From: Antilocapra americana
Taxonomy: Eukaryota; Chordata; Mammalia; Artiodactyla; Antilocapridae
Direction of reading: 5' to 3'
Length of the DNA: 64,000 nucleotides
Assembly (NCBI GenBank): GCA_007570785.1
Contig: ML664662.1
Coordinates: forward strand, 372,163-436,162
Positions 21,720 through 45,060 of the stretch are shown here, in pieces. Each line of letters starts with the position of its first letter. Positions within the stretch are counted from its first letter, which is position 1. A program made the position numbers and the translations under genes. The notes beneath the pieces are model-generated. The model worked only from the letters and a program-made list of their open reading frames with translations. It searched no databases and was not told where the DNA came from.

Positions 21720-24480
21720 GCTATTTTTTTTTAAGTCTTACCCATCACCCAACTTCAACAACTATCACCTCATGGCTAATTTTGCTTCATCTATACCCTG
21801 ACTCACTTCCCCCTTTGATTATTTTGAAACAAATCCAAGACATCATTTCATTGTTAAAAATATATCTCTAAAAGGCAAGGAGCCCCTCTCAAAAATAACT
21901 GCATTACCATTATCACACTTAAAAAAAAACTACTGTAATTCCTAGTATCAGGGTGCTTGCAAGAACTAGCAAGTTCAATGACTCAAAGAGAAAATTTTAT
22001 CTTTATCATCTGAGCCACCAGGGAAGCCCTTAAAGCAAGAGTGATGGTCATTATTACAGAGTCATTGGCTGTGGATGTCTTGCTATTGGTTTTGCCATGT
22101 AGCAGGCTCACCTCTGTCCTAGTGGAACTAGGATGACACAGTATCATTGCTCTCCATATCCCTGGGAGGAGTGTATATATGGGTGTTGTCTTTCTAAAAA
22201 ATATACAGCTAGAGTTTTAAAACAATGAACTTTCTATTATTTGCAGACGGGTCGTGTAAATAATATCTTATATGATGGAAAATATATGATCTCATGAGAG
22301 ATCATTGGATGTGCCCTTTTCCACTAGCATACAAGTTCTTTTATGTCTCAATTCTTTATTTAGAAAAAAATTAAACCTGCCGAAGACTTACAAACACAGC
22401 AGCCCAAAGGATGGAGAATGAGATACACAGGGATTTATGTTTCTTATGTAAAAAGAGGTCCAGAGAAAGACAGCTCAGGCTGGGCCACTGGCCTCACTGG
22501 GTCATCCAGAATACAGGCTGGCTCATCTTCCACTCCACCATTGTCAGCATATATTTTTGTCCTCATGGTTGCAGAAGAGTTCCTGCCTCTCTGGGTGTTA
22601 TGCTCCAAGTTTTAGGAGAGAAAAAAAAAGTAGAGCCAGAAGTCTTTTCATGAGGTTTTGTTGGGGAAGGGGCGCTCAGCTCAGGGACTTTGTGCCTACA
22701 TCTCATTGACCAGAACTGGGGGACAAGGTGATTCAAGCTGCAAGGGAGGCTGAGGGACCAAGTACTCTTAGAGAAGTACATCCATCCTGAGCCAAATTGG
22801 AGTTCTGTTATTGAAGAGAGTGGAGAGGGATGTGTCACCGAGGGGAAAGAGCATGGAGGCAGAAAGACAGCTGTTTCTGTGGTCTGAGCTGAAGGCAGCA
22901 AGGAAGGGAAGGGACCACAAACATGAGCAGTGTTCAGAAACGATGAGGCAGCTTTGGGTGACTGGCTGGTGGAGAAGGGTGGTGAAATAAGTTGTCAGGG
23001 TGATTCTGAGCTTTCTACCCTGGGAGAGTAGAGGAAGGAAAGTGGTTGGGGGGGGGATAGGGTTTTATTTTTTTGACAGTTGTGACTGTTTACTATTAGG
23101 TATCCATTGATATCGTGGAATCATAATATGATACTTTACATACATTGTCCCCTTAATTATTACAAAAAAAGTGTATGGGCTTTTACTTCACACTAAAGAA
23201 GCTGTGATTCAGAGGTTAAGGTACTTGCTGAAGGTCACAGTTAGTGGGGTGGTGTTCTCTTGCATATAAAGAGACATCTTAGTTTTGGAAAGTAAAAGTA
23301 GTTTCATGCTATAGATCCTTGCATGGAGGGAAGGCAGTAGGGGAGGATGGCCCTCGATATAGGAGTGTCAAGGTAACCAGGAAGCATCTGGTGACCAGGA
23401 GACACTGGAAGCACAGCCCTCTGTGACCTGTCCCCCTGGAAGCACAGCCCTCTGTGACCTGTCCCCCACTAGCTGGAAGTGCAGCCAAAGAAGAGTCATC
23501 AGCCTCAGCGGCTCCTGCCCCACCTTTCTAGGCAAGAGACTGGCCCAGGGTCCCGTCCGGGATTGCACATCTTTCCTTTAGGGCTTGCGTGGAACTTTTA
23601 ATTAGTTAGCTAGCAATGTCAGGGTAGGCCTCTCTGAAGAGGCGACATTTGAGTTAAGACCTGAACGAGGAGGAGACAGCCATGAGAAGACAGGAGGATC
23701 TAGCCGAAAGGATGATGTTGGCATGGTTAGGGGTTGGAACATTGGTAAGATATTAATAGGAGCAGAGTGGATGGGAAGTTGGGAGGAACCTAATCAGGTA
23801 GAGTATTAGAAACCATAAAGAGGCAGGGAGACCAGTTAAGGAGGCTGTTAGAATAGTTCTGGTGAGAAAGGAAGTTATCTTGGACCAAGAATTTAGCAGC
23901 TAGGAAATATAGTGGAAGAAGATACTCCATTTATAATAGCAACAAATAATAACATAAAATACCTAAAAATAAACATCACATGAAATGTATAAGATCTTCA
24001 TTTCAAAAAAACCTAACAAATTTTTAGACCTAAACTGTCATTAAAAAAAATAATCAAGAAGCATCTATACTCCAATAAAAATTAAACTATAGAGAATAAA
24101 AATAAGCAAGAAGAGAAAAATTAAGCTCTAAAAGAACATTGAAGGCAGTAGTAGATATTAAAGATATTAAAACATATCACAAAGCCTCAGCAATTAAAAC
24201 TATGTGGGTCTAGCACAAGACATAAAAGGCCGGGGTTAACACAATAGAAAAATTTCAGAAGTAAGCCCATTGGTATAATGGGAGTTTCATATCTGATAAT
24301 TGTTAACTGTTGGAGACTGTTAGGTACCCTCCCAAATACATTCACACCTTGTTTTCTACTAGTAGAATGTGCCCAGCTAAATTACAATTCCCAGTCTTCC
24401 TTGTAGTTAGATGTGGCCATGTGATGAAGATTTTGCCAAAATGGCACGAGTGAAGTGATGTGTGCCACTTCTGTACTGAC
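21720..24480. other. Intergenic with old remnants only
   Basis: 21735-21930 resembles an ancient LINE 3' end. 22005-22030 keeps a stub of a SINE head. About 23150-23260 resembles MIR (ttcagaggttaaggtacttgctgaaggtcacag). 23620-23880 belongs to the same unnamed old family as 21140. No gene found. Confidence 0.35.
23405..23466. repeat. Exact 31-bp tandem duplication
   Basis: The unit begins ctggaagcacagccctctg and ends cctgtcccc. Copies at 23405-23435 and 23436-23466 are identical, so the duplication is recent or an assembly artefact. Confidence 0.9.
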
Positions 24481-24574
24481 ACATGAAAATATTGGTTAGT
24501 GTGCCTCCTCTGGGTTCTTTGTCTTTTTTCAGCTTATCCATAATACAGGTTTATTTGAATCACACAGATTCAGA

Positions 24575-24778
24575 CAATGCCCTAGATGAGGGATTCTCAC
24601 ACGTAAGGGCATCAGAATCCCCTGGAGGGCTTGTTAAAACACAGATCACTGGACCCCATCTCCATTGTTTCTGAGTCAGCAGATCTGGGGTGGGCCCCAA
24701 GAATTTGTAGTTCTAACAAGCTCCCAGGTGATGTTGATGCTGCTGGAGTAGGAACCACATTTTGAGAACTACTGCCCT
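24575..24778. mobile_element. MER5A-like hAT (Charlie) element
   Basis: ggattctcacacgtaagggcatcagaatcccctggagggcttgttaaaacacagat ... cccaggtgatgttgatgctgctgg ... ccacattttgagaactactg matches MER5A as I recall it, nearly complete. Confidence 0.7.
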
Positions 24779-25146
24779 AAAGGTAGAGGAATAAAATGGA
24801 AGGAACTTCAGTCCTAATGACTGAGGGCAACAGAGTCACCTACTGACCTATGAACATGAATTCTGAACTGGTAGGTAAGAGAAATCACTGCTTACCTTGT
24901 TTAAGTCATTGCATTTCAGAGCCTCTTTGTGAAAACATTTTAACCCTACCCTAACTAATACAGCATAGAAAAGACAGATATTTCAGTAGATAGTAACTGG
25001 GTCAAAAAGTAAAAAATGTTGGATCTATATACCATTATCATACACCAAGATGAACTCCAAACGGATTAAAAAATTAATATATAAAATATAACCATAAGAC
25101 ATAGCCATAAAAATAGACATGTAACTATTATAAAAGAAGAAAACAG

Positions 25147-25360
25147 GGACTTCCATGGTGGTCCAGTGGTTAAGAATCTGCCTTCCAATGCAGCGGACAT
25201 GGGTTCAGTCCCTGAATGGGGAACTAAGATCCCACATGCCCCAGGGCAACTAAGCCCAAGAGCTGTATCTAGAGAAGCCAGAGTGTCAAAACAAAGAGCC
25301 AGCCTGCTGCAACTAAAACTCAATGCAGCCAAAAATAAATAAATAAATTTTTTTAAAAAA
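25147..25360 (+). mobile_element. tRNA-Glu-derived SINE (CHR type)
   Basis: Head gggacttccatggtggtccag and tail (aaat)n. First of three on the same strand within 0.85 kb. Confidence 0.8.
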
Positions 25361-25504
25361 GAAGAAAATGTAGAGGAGTTCTTTGATATCATGTTGGAGT
25401 AGGGAAAAAATATGGAAAATATATGCTTCAGTTAGTGTCTCCAGTACAACATTAAATAATAATTGTGAATTCTTCTGGTGTTTCCCCATCAAATATGATG
25501 CTGG

Positions 25505-25780
25505 AATAATGTTAAAGAATCTGCCTGCCAGTGCAGGAGACACAGGTTCGATCCCTCATCCAGGAAGATCCCACATGCTGTGGAGCAACTAAGGCTGTGG
25601 GCCACAGCTACTGAACCTGTGCACTAGAGCCGGGAGCCACATCTACTGAGCTGGTGCACTCTAGAGTCCATGCTCTGCAACAAGAGCAGCCACTGCAATG
25701 AGAAGCCTGCACACTGCAACTAGAGAAAAGCCTGCACAGCAACAGAGACGCAGCACAGCCAAAAACAATTAATTAAAAAA
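25505..25780 (+). mobile_element. tRNA-Glu-derived SINE (CHR type), head truncated
   Basis: Starts inside the head (aatgttaaagaatctgcctgcc), with caggttcgatccctcatcc box and the long CHR body to an A-rich tail. Confidence 0.8.
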
Positions 25781-25823
25781 AGAGAGAGGGCATTATGGAT
25801 AATGCATTAATAGATAAGAGAGG

Positions 25824-25968
25824 GGACTCCCCTGGTGGTCCAGTGGTTAAGACTCCTTGCTCCCAATGCAGGGGACCTGGGTTCAATCCCTGGTCAGGGA
25901 ACTAGATCATATATGCAGCAACTAAAACCCCGTGCAGCCAAAGAAATAATTAAATATTAAAAAGCAAA
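25824..25968 (+). mobile_element. tRNA-Glu-derived SINE, short
   Basis: Head ggggactcccctggtggtccag, ctgggttcaatccctggtcag box, A-rich tail. Confidence 0.8.
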
Positions 25969-26307
25969 AAAAGAGATGAGAGTGCTAGGTTTTTGAAAAA
26001 GGCAGAAATAGATGAGAAAGTCACAAACAGAAGACTGGTCCTTAAACAAGAGCCCTCCATACTTCCTCTACTGGAAAGTAATAGAAAGCATGTGAGAGGA
26101 GAAAAAGCACAATAAGGCCAGGGATGATGCTAGTTCCTTTCTTAAGCTTTTAAGCAGATCTATTACCAAAAACATAGCCTTATCTTCTAGTGCTACACAC
26201 TTTTATTTTGGCTTGATTAAAACACAGTAGCCCTGTAGCCATGTTTAACTTATTGACATTACCATTCAAAACAAATCTCACTAGTTGTTTGATCTCCCTT
26301 ATTAGAT

Positions 26308-26620
26308 TCTCAGCCCAGGTGGTGTTAGTGGTAAAGAACCCACCTGCCAATGCAGGAGACAGAGATATGGGTTCGATCCCTGGGTTGGGGAGATCCCCTA
26401 GAGAAGGAAATGGTAACCCACTCCAGTATCCTTGCCTGGAGAATTCCATGTACAGAGGAGCCTGGCTGGCTACAGTCCATGGGGTTGCAAAGAGTCAGAC
26501 ATAACTGAGGGAGTAACATTTTCAAGTCCTAAGTCTGTGAAGGACACGGAAGCCTGGAAGCCTGGCATGCTGCAGTCCATGGGGTCAGAGAGAGTCACGG
26601 CACACCTAAGCAACTGAACA
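26308..26620 (+). mobile_element. Bov-A SINE plus a second partial 3' half
   Basis: 26308-26518 is a full element (cagcccaggtggtgttagtgg ... gagtcagacataactg). 26540-26620 repeats only the end (gcatgctgcagtccatgggg ... gagagagtcacgg), suggesting a second truncated copy or a dimer. Confidence 0.75.
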
Positions 26621-27945
26621 ATAACAAAGTCCTAAGGAAGAAATGAATAAGATTACTTGAGTTGCTGTGCTGCCAAATTTTAGTAATGATTTTAATTAAA
26701 ATGATTTTTATCATCATCCTTAAATCTAAATTCCTGTCTCAGGATATTCCTTGTTTGATAAGAAACCAAAACAACACACTAAAAAAGGTAGTGTGATGTT
26801 TCATTTTATAGATTTATACTTTTAACTCTGAAATTTGGAGGCAACTTATACATGTCCATGCAAGAAAGTGAAAAGTCAGATAAGAAAAAATGAGCAGGTG
26901 AAGATCCAACCAGGGGTAAATGCCATAGACCTTGAGGGTGGGGTGGGGGTGGGGGTGGGGGTGGAGAGTGAAATCATGTAGTTTTCATACTGTTCAGAAG
27001 AGAAAAACATGTTTCTTAGAAGCAAAGCCTGTTTGTCACACTGATCCATGAGATAAATTTATCCCACGGATCCTCTTATAAAATAAACTGTTAACACTGT
27101 AGATCTCTTTGAAATCCACAGACTAAACAAGAGCATGAATTGCACTTGGCAGCTTCGGGGCTCCTTGTGAAAGAGAAGGTTCTGCCTAAGTGTATGCCAA
27201 CTAAAGAATGTCTACAGGAAGTCACCACAGTACATTCCAAGGACACAGTTCCTTGATGAAAACTGCCATTAAATTTAAGTGTTATTAAAATTCTGGAACA
27301 TTATGGTAATTAAATTCCAAGCATGCTGAGAATGAATATTGAAGTAAGATTCCAAAGTATTCTCAAAATAATGAGTTTTAAGACAAAAAGGTGTAAGGTT
27401 TCTTCCAAGTTTGGGATTAGCTGAATATTGCCATTTTGGAACAGGCAGTTACTAACTTACTAACTTGCCTTTCTCCGTAACAGGCCCCCTTCCAGAAGAT
27501 GCTTACTGGCTCAGAACAGGAAGGCCTGCATAAAATTTATACTTTCAGTTTTATGGTAATCTTCAGCAGGAGGGTTGATCTGAAATACCATGACTAGCAA
27601 CTGGACTCAATATTCTTGCATGAATGTTCTCCACAAAATGTGGCATTTCATAGATACACTTGTACCATGGACAGGTTCCAAAAGAGACGTATGATCCTAG
27701 GATAAACAAACAGGAGTGTTCCATGTAGGAAGTATTAGATAAATCTCCCGTTAGATGGATATTCTGAATTCTCAACTTAAAAATGTTTTAGCAGTAATTC
27801 AAAAAGATACATGCACCTCAATGTTCAAGCATTATTTACAATTGCCAAGATAGGAAACACAGTGGGACCTAGAGGGCATTAGTGAAATAATTCAGAGAAG
27901 GACAAATACTGTATGACACCACTTAATAGTTAAGAGTCTAAAAAA
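26621..27945. other. Intergenic, mostly unrecognised
   Basis: No repeat identified apart from a (GGGGGT)n run at 26935-26964. The A/T-rich 27780-27945 part (tacatgcacctcaatgttcaagcattatttac) is an old L1 ORF2 end. Confidence 0.4.
26935..26964. repeat. (GGGGGT)n simple repeat
   Basis: About four units of gggggt with G5 runs, able to form a G-quadruplex on plus. Confidence 0.85.
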
Positions 27946-27960
27946 TAAAACCAACCAGTG

Positions 27961-28058
27961 AGGGGGGGGAGGGAAGAGGGAGGGGGGTTCCGGAGGGGAA
28001 GCATATGTAAACCCATGGTGATATCATGACAATGTATGGCAAAAACAATTAAAAAAAA
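27961..28058 (+). mobile_element. 98-bp truncated L1 3' end with target duplication
   Basis: Only the last part of the young L1 3' UTR (gggttccggaggggaagcatatg ... ggcaaaaacaattaaaaa) is present. aaccaaccagtga occurs immediately before and again after the A tail (28059-28072), marking a clean insertion. Confidence 0.85.
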
Positions 28059-28099
28059 AAACCAACCAGTGAATATAACAACAACAATAAAAAAAAACT

Positions 28100-28830
28100 C
28101 AGATACCTCAGACATGCAGATGACAACACCCTTATGGCAGAAAGCAAAGAAATAAAGAGCCTCTTGATGAACGTGTAATAGGAGTGAAAAAGTTGGCTTA
28201 AAACATTCAGAAATCACGGCATCAGGTCCCATTACTTCATGGCAAACAGATGAGGAAACAATGGAATAATGAGACTATTTTCTTGGGCTCCAAAATCACT
28301 GCAGATGGTGACTGCAGCCATGAAATTAAGACGCTTGCTCCTTGGAAGAAAAGCTATGACCATCCTAGACAGCATATTAAAAAGCAGAGACATTACTTGG
28401 CCGACAAAGGTCTAGTCAAAGCTATGGTTTTTCCAGTAGTCATGTATGGATGTGAGTTGGACTATAAACCAAGCTGAGCACTGAAGAATTGCTTTTGAAC
28501 TGTGGTGTTGGAGAAGACTAGAGTCCCTTGGACTTCAAGGAGACCCAACCAGTCCATCCTAACAGAAATCAGTCCTGAATATTCATTGGAAGGACTGATG
28601 CTTATACTGAAACTCCCAATACTTTGGCCACCTGATGCAAAGAATTGACTCATTGGCAAAGACCCTGATGTTGGGAAAGACTAAAGGCTTGACAAGGATG
28701 ATGGTTGAGTGGCATCACTGACTCAGTAGACTTGAGTAAACTCCAGGAGTTGGTGATGGACAGGGAGGCCTAGCGCACTGCAGTCCATGGGGTCGCAGAA
28801 TTGAACACAACTGAACGACTGATTACTAAT
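28100..28830 (+). mobile_element. BovB LINE 3' end
   Basis: Encodes broken BovB RT C-terminal sequence (GSKITADGDCSHEIK; KAMVFPVVMYGCE) and ends ggggtcgcagaattgaacacaactgaacgactga, the BovB terminus. It sits tail-to-tail with DDX3X about 0.3 kb beyond its last polyadenylation signal. Confidence 0.88.
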
Positions 28831-29118
28831 GCATTTTTTTACCCAACTAATTACTGCACCATTCAATCATCGTATGTATCAAGTGCTTCCAACCCTACAT
28901 CCATAAATTTCAACTATAATCATAAACTGTATATCAACAAGGATTTTTTGGATTTCCATCTATTACAAAAAGGCTTGTTTTCACTGTATTCCAAACTAAC
29001 TCCATCTTCATCTTTTATTAAAATAGCAGAGTAATTCTGTATCCAAGAGTTATTTCAAAATCAGCACTGGATGGCAACCCCAAAAAATTACATCTTACAA
29101 CTCTTCAGGCAAGACAAC

Positions 29119-29178
29119 TTTATTTTCACCTAATAATAAACCACAATTAACAAGAGACTGTGCAGTTCAACTTTTATT
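29119..29178 (-). terminator. Candidate distal polyadenylation signals of DDX3X
   Basis: On the minus strand AATAAA occurs at 29178-29173, followed by agttgaactgcac, and again at 29124-29119. These are the last signals before BovB/L1 sequence begins near 28830, so one of them most likely ends the long transcript. A more proximal minus-strand AATAAA lies near 31260 and could give a short 3' UTR isoform. Confidence 0.6.
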
Positions 29179-31648
29179 TTAATAAAATCAGAATATGCAC
29201 AGCACATGCAGTGCTAGCATCTAAACTAATACAATAAGCAATTACTAAAGCTACAGTGACTTGAGGTTCAATCTTTACATTCAGCAAGTTTAAATTCATT
29301 CTTACACGATTTTTGAAACCTCATTTATTAACTGAAATATTGCTTGCTGATAAAACTTGCTCAAGTGCTATCGCTGAATGTACAAGTCACTGATTATGCC
29401 AATACAACAAAGATAACCACATGTTTCAGGATTGCAATGAGCCAGACATTCACTGGAAAAAAAATACACACAACAAAACAAAACACACAATTATTTGAAT
29501 ATGGACACTTCGTATCAGTGTTTTGAAGTGTTTCATTAATATCTTAAGACGAGTGTATCAAAACCTTGGCATGATTTAATTTAAAGTCGCCAATTTTGTT
29601 TTTACTAACATCAGAAAGTTATGGCTACACTGCCAATGCCGGGTCTGCTTAATTTGACTTAAGAGTTTAATATGACTTAACATTAAAAGCTCACACTACC
29701 CCGAAATATATAATTTCACGCATACGGTGACATTCAACATTCAAGTGCCAGTGTTTTTGTACTGTCTTTTGGTCAAGTTTCTTTAAACTTTCAAAGAATC
29801 ACTTTTAGGCTTACAAAAATAAATATTTGTCAAAATGTTCAATAAATATTACATAAAACTAGCAGCAAAAAGTATCTAGAAATCTGTCGTGTGCAAATAG
29901 TTTTCTTCCCAACTATCATTCCCATGGTCCCAAATAAATTTTAGAATCTAGTCCCATCCCCTTCCTAGACAAGCTGCGTTCAACAATCTCCAAGAGACAA
30001 AATAAGATTGGAAGTTTAAGGACACGCACACAAGACATATATATAAAATTCTCTGAATGTGCAATAAAAGAAGTACTTTGTAAAAAGTTATGGGCAAAAT
30101 GTACAAGGGCCTAAACCTAGACTAATTGAAATAGCACCATAACAAATGACCTCAATACTGTCAAGTGCACCTACTTAATAAAAGTTTTAGAACAAGGCAC
30201 AATACACTTGAAAATCTATTGCACTTTAGGAAATTTTTGCCATCATCTCTATGCCACTGTAAAAAGATTGAGCATTTTGATCACCGCATTCTGGCCACAA
30301 AATTAGCACAGAATTCAAAAGTGGCAGAGGCATTTTAGTGGTGGACAATGCTCATCTTTGGCCAGATTTAGCATAAACAGACTATAAATACAATGGAAAC
30401 CTATGCAACTAAAACTGACTAAAACTGCACTGTATAGCAGAATTGACACCTTGTGCAGTTATGTACATATTTCCAACCTGTGTGATCTCAAAGATTTCAG
30501 TTTGTTACTCTTCTGGAGCCATTTTTACAAAGTCTATAGTAAGCCAGTTTAACATCTCAACGCAGCTTGAACAGAGTAATATGAATCGGCATTTAAAAGA
30601 AAGCCTGCTGCATTTAATTCTTCCTGTTCATACCCTCTTGACCAAAAAACATCAACACTAGCATGCGTTATTAGACCAAAAATCATCCAGGGCCCTAATG
30701 AGGGCTGGTCATTGCTGTGGTCAGCCATTCTACCATTTCAATTTCACTTATGGCAGGCATTTAAAAAGTCTAAGTAGATGAATTCTCCTAAAACCCTATC
30801 TCAAGTTATCAGACCTTTAAACTTTCCCTGTAATAGTATGCCCACATTTGGCTAGCTCATAATTAATGATCTGCCTAAACACTGAAAGAGGAATTGCTGT
30901 ATTTACTTGCATTAACTTTGAAAACAGTGCTTTGAATGTATGCATGTATTCATACATCACCTCATCATGACTGGAATGGCTTGTTTAAAGACTATCAGGT
31001 TCTAAATACCTATCCAGGATAGAGTGAGCAAATCAGAACTTTAACTTAATACAGTTCGCCACATTAGAAACTAATTCCATTAATATGCTTCAAAGACATT
31101 TGTTGTTTGTTTTCCCCCAATCTGCAAGTATCAAAAAGCCCTAATGCAGGCTACTGCATAAGTTTTTTCCTTATAATATTTATGGATGAATCGATGATTC
31201 CTGTTAAGTTGTATCACACCTGTGTGCCAAGGTTTGATTTTAGCCCAAGTTCAGTAAATTTATTTTGTCAAAAACAATTGGTATCTTGAGCATTACTGAG
31301 CCAACAGGACATCAAAATAAAAAGTTGTCTAAAGTTAAAGGCACAGTACATTAACAAACAAATGATCCTCAGTCACAAATTATAAATGCAGTTTGGGATG
31401 GGGGTTGGGAGGGGAGTTAATCCAAACTACAGCAATGAAGTCTTCAAACCACCTTCTGAACAGGGCTGCTGATTGTTCCTTTCAACTCTTCATGTGACCT
31501 TGAGCTCCCTTAAAAAAAAAATTTCAGTGGAGAATCACAGCTGGTAATGTACTGCGAGTTCTTGAAGCTACACAAGGTATAGTCTGGCTAAGTTACATGT
31601 GGTTTCCATATTAGCTTGTTTGGCAGGGTGACCTACTGCAAAGCAGGT
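29150..31648 (-). other. DDX3X: DDX3X 3' untranslated region
   Basis: About 2.5 kb of A/T-rich, SINE- and LINE-free sequence follows the stop codon with no open frame. It runs to a minus-strand AATAAA (29173-29178 on plus as TTTATT). A second AATAAA lies at 29119-29124. Nearby A/T-rich stretches could carry regulatory sites. The exact cleavage point is inferred from the signals. Confidence 0.75.
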
Positions 31649-43728
<12,080 letters not shown>

Positions 43729-43869
43729 CCCTGAAGAGTACCGAGAACTCGGAGTCTTCCGCTGCTGAGGTGTTGGGTTCACCGCGAAGGACCTCTCACG
43801 GGAGAACTGCGGCTCTGAAATGCACGGCGCGGCCACGGACCTAATATACCCGCTCGAGTGACTGCTACG
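43729..43869 (-). promoter_or_regulatory. DDX3X 5' leader with TATA-like box and CRE-like site
   Basis: On the minus strand a TATATTA element lies at 43842-43848 and a TGACGTAG (CRE/ATF-like) site at 43865-43872, about 115 and 138 bases before the ATG. There is no upstream ATG between 43729 and 43850. The DDX3X frame is open for 47 codons up to an in-frame TGA at 43870-43872. The transcription start is not fixed by the sequence. Confidence 0.5.
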
Positions 43870-44099
43870 TCAGCACGTACGACGTGTGCCCTCCCTTCTC
43901 ACACCCGCACTCCTCCCGCCGCTACGACTTTTGCCTAGCTACTGCGCGCTCGTTTAGTCCTAACCTCGCGGGATTTCCTGGTTGGTCGCGTCTGCGGCTC
44001 TCATTTGGCACTCAGCGCTAAATGCTGTCCTAGATCGCTTGAGTGCCACTTGCCCTGTCCTCTGCTATTACCTTTTCTCAAGACTAGGAGGTCTCGAGA

Positions 44100-44109
44100 T
44101 CTCGCGAGA
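44100..44109. promoter_or_regulatory. TCTCGCGAGA palindrome
   Basis: A perfect 10-bp TCTCGCGAGA about 370 bp upstream of the DDX3X start codon, in the CpG island. This element is known from housekeeping CpG-island promoters and is bound by BANP when unmethylated. Its role here is inferred from position and sequence. Confidence 0.6.
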
Positions 44110-44363
44110 CCTCGTCCCCTCCCATTTTCCGCCAGCTAGGAGACCTTAAAATATAACCTAGACCTTTTTCCCCTATTTTTCCCAACGTCTTCAGTTTTCA
44201 CTGTTCCTTTCTATTTAGGGAGCGCTCTTTCCCTCTCTCTCAGTCCTCTAGACTTTGAAAGGTTGTGCGATTTCTCCAAACTAATCAGCCCATGTGTTTT
44301 CTAAGGCAGAAGCCACGAAATCCGAATTAGGCAAGGAGGGGCCCTAAGCCCAGGGGACAGCGG

Positions 44364-44373
44364 GTCACGTGAC
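44364..44373. promoter_or_regulatory. GTCACGTGAC E-box palindrome
   Basis: A perfect palindromic CACGTG E-box with GT/AC flanks, the preferred site of USF/TFE/MYC-type factors. It is followed within 30 bp by a minus-strand AAAATGGC (YY1-like) at about 44393-44400. Confidence 0.5.
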
Positions 44374-44444
44374 CGCAGGTGCCGAATGCGGAGGCCATTT
44401 TGTGGAGCAGGAAACTGTGGTTCTAAATAGAGTGCTCGGAATCG

Positions 44445-44600
44445 GTGGGGGGGGGAGAAAAGGGGAAAGAGGGAGGGAGGGAGGAGACGGGAAGAGGAGC
44501 GGGGGAGTTGAGAAGGGGGGAGGGGGGAAGGAAGGAGGAGGGAAGAGGGCGTGATGGTAACGGGGCGTGGGGGGAGGGAGAAGTGGAGGGGCGCTGGCGG
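44445..44600 (+). repeat. Purine/G-rich tract with G-quadruplex potential
   Basis: Nearly pure G/A on plus with many runs of three or more G, including an initial G9-10 run and gggagggagggagg. It lies 0.7-0.9 kb upstream of the DDX3X ATG. Nuclease-sensitive or G4-forming behaviour is inferred only. Confidence 0.7.
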
Positions 44601-45060
44601 CGCGCGCGGGTGGTGGGACACTAGTTGCCTAGGCAGCGGTCGCGCCGCCTAGGAATGCCTTAGCCCCTCGGTTCCCACACACACCTCCGACTCCCCCACC
44701 GAGAGAGCGCGCTCTGGCGCGCGCGTCCCCGCCCCCCGCCGTTAAGAAACAATGAGACAATCGCACTGAACACGAGCGGGTGGTAGCGCACCCTCTTGGG
44801 ACCCCCGCCCTCCGCCGGCACCACAGCCCCATTAGGCCGCTGGTTTCCTACTGCGGGGCGTCCAGCGGCTCAGGGCCGATGGCCACCATCGGCGCGATGC
44901 TGCCTCCCTCAAAGCCAGAGGACTCTGGGGATGGAGAGCCGTTCTCCTAGGGAGTCGGAGGCGTTTGTTGTTGGGCGCAAACTGGGCCTGCCGAAGAAAG
45001 TCTACCGCATCATCGGCCTGGGTTCAGGGTGACCCTCGGGCCACTGCGGTGGATGGGGAA

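Noticed and set aside
44879..44950. 23-codon plus-strand ORF starting ATGGCCACC in the upstream CpG island, possible divergent micropeptide
   Set aside because: The start context is only moderate (C at -3), the peptide is not recognised, and no transcript can be shown from the sequence.
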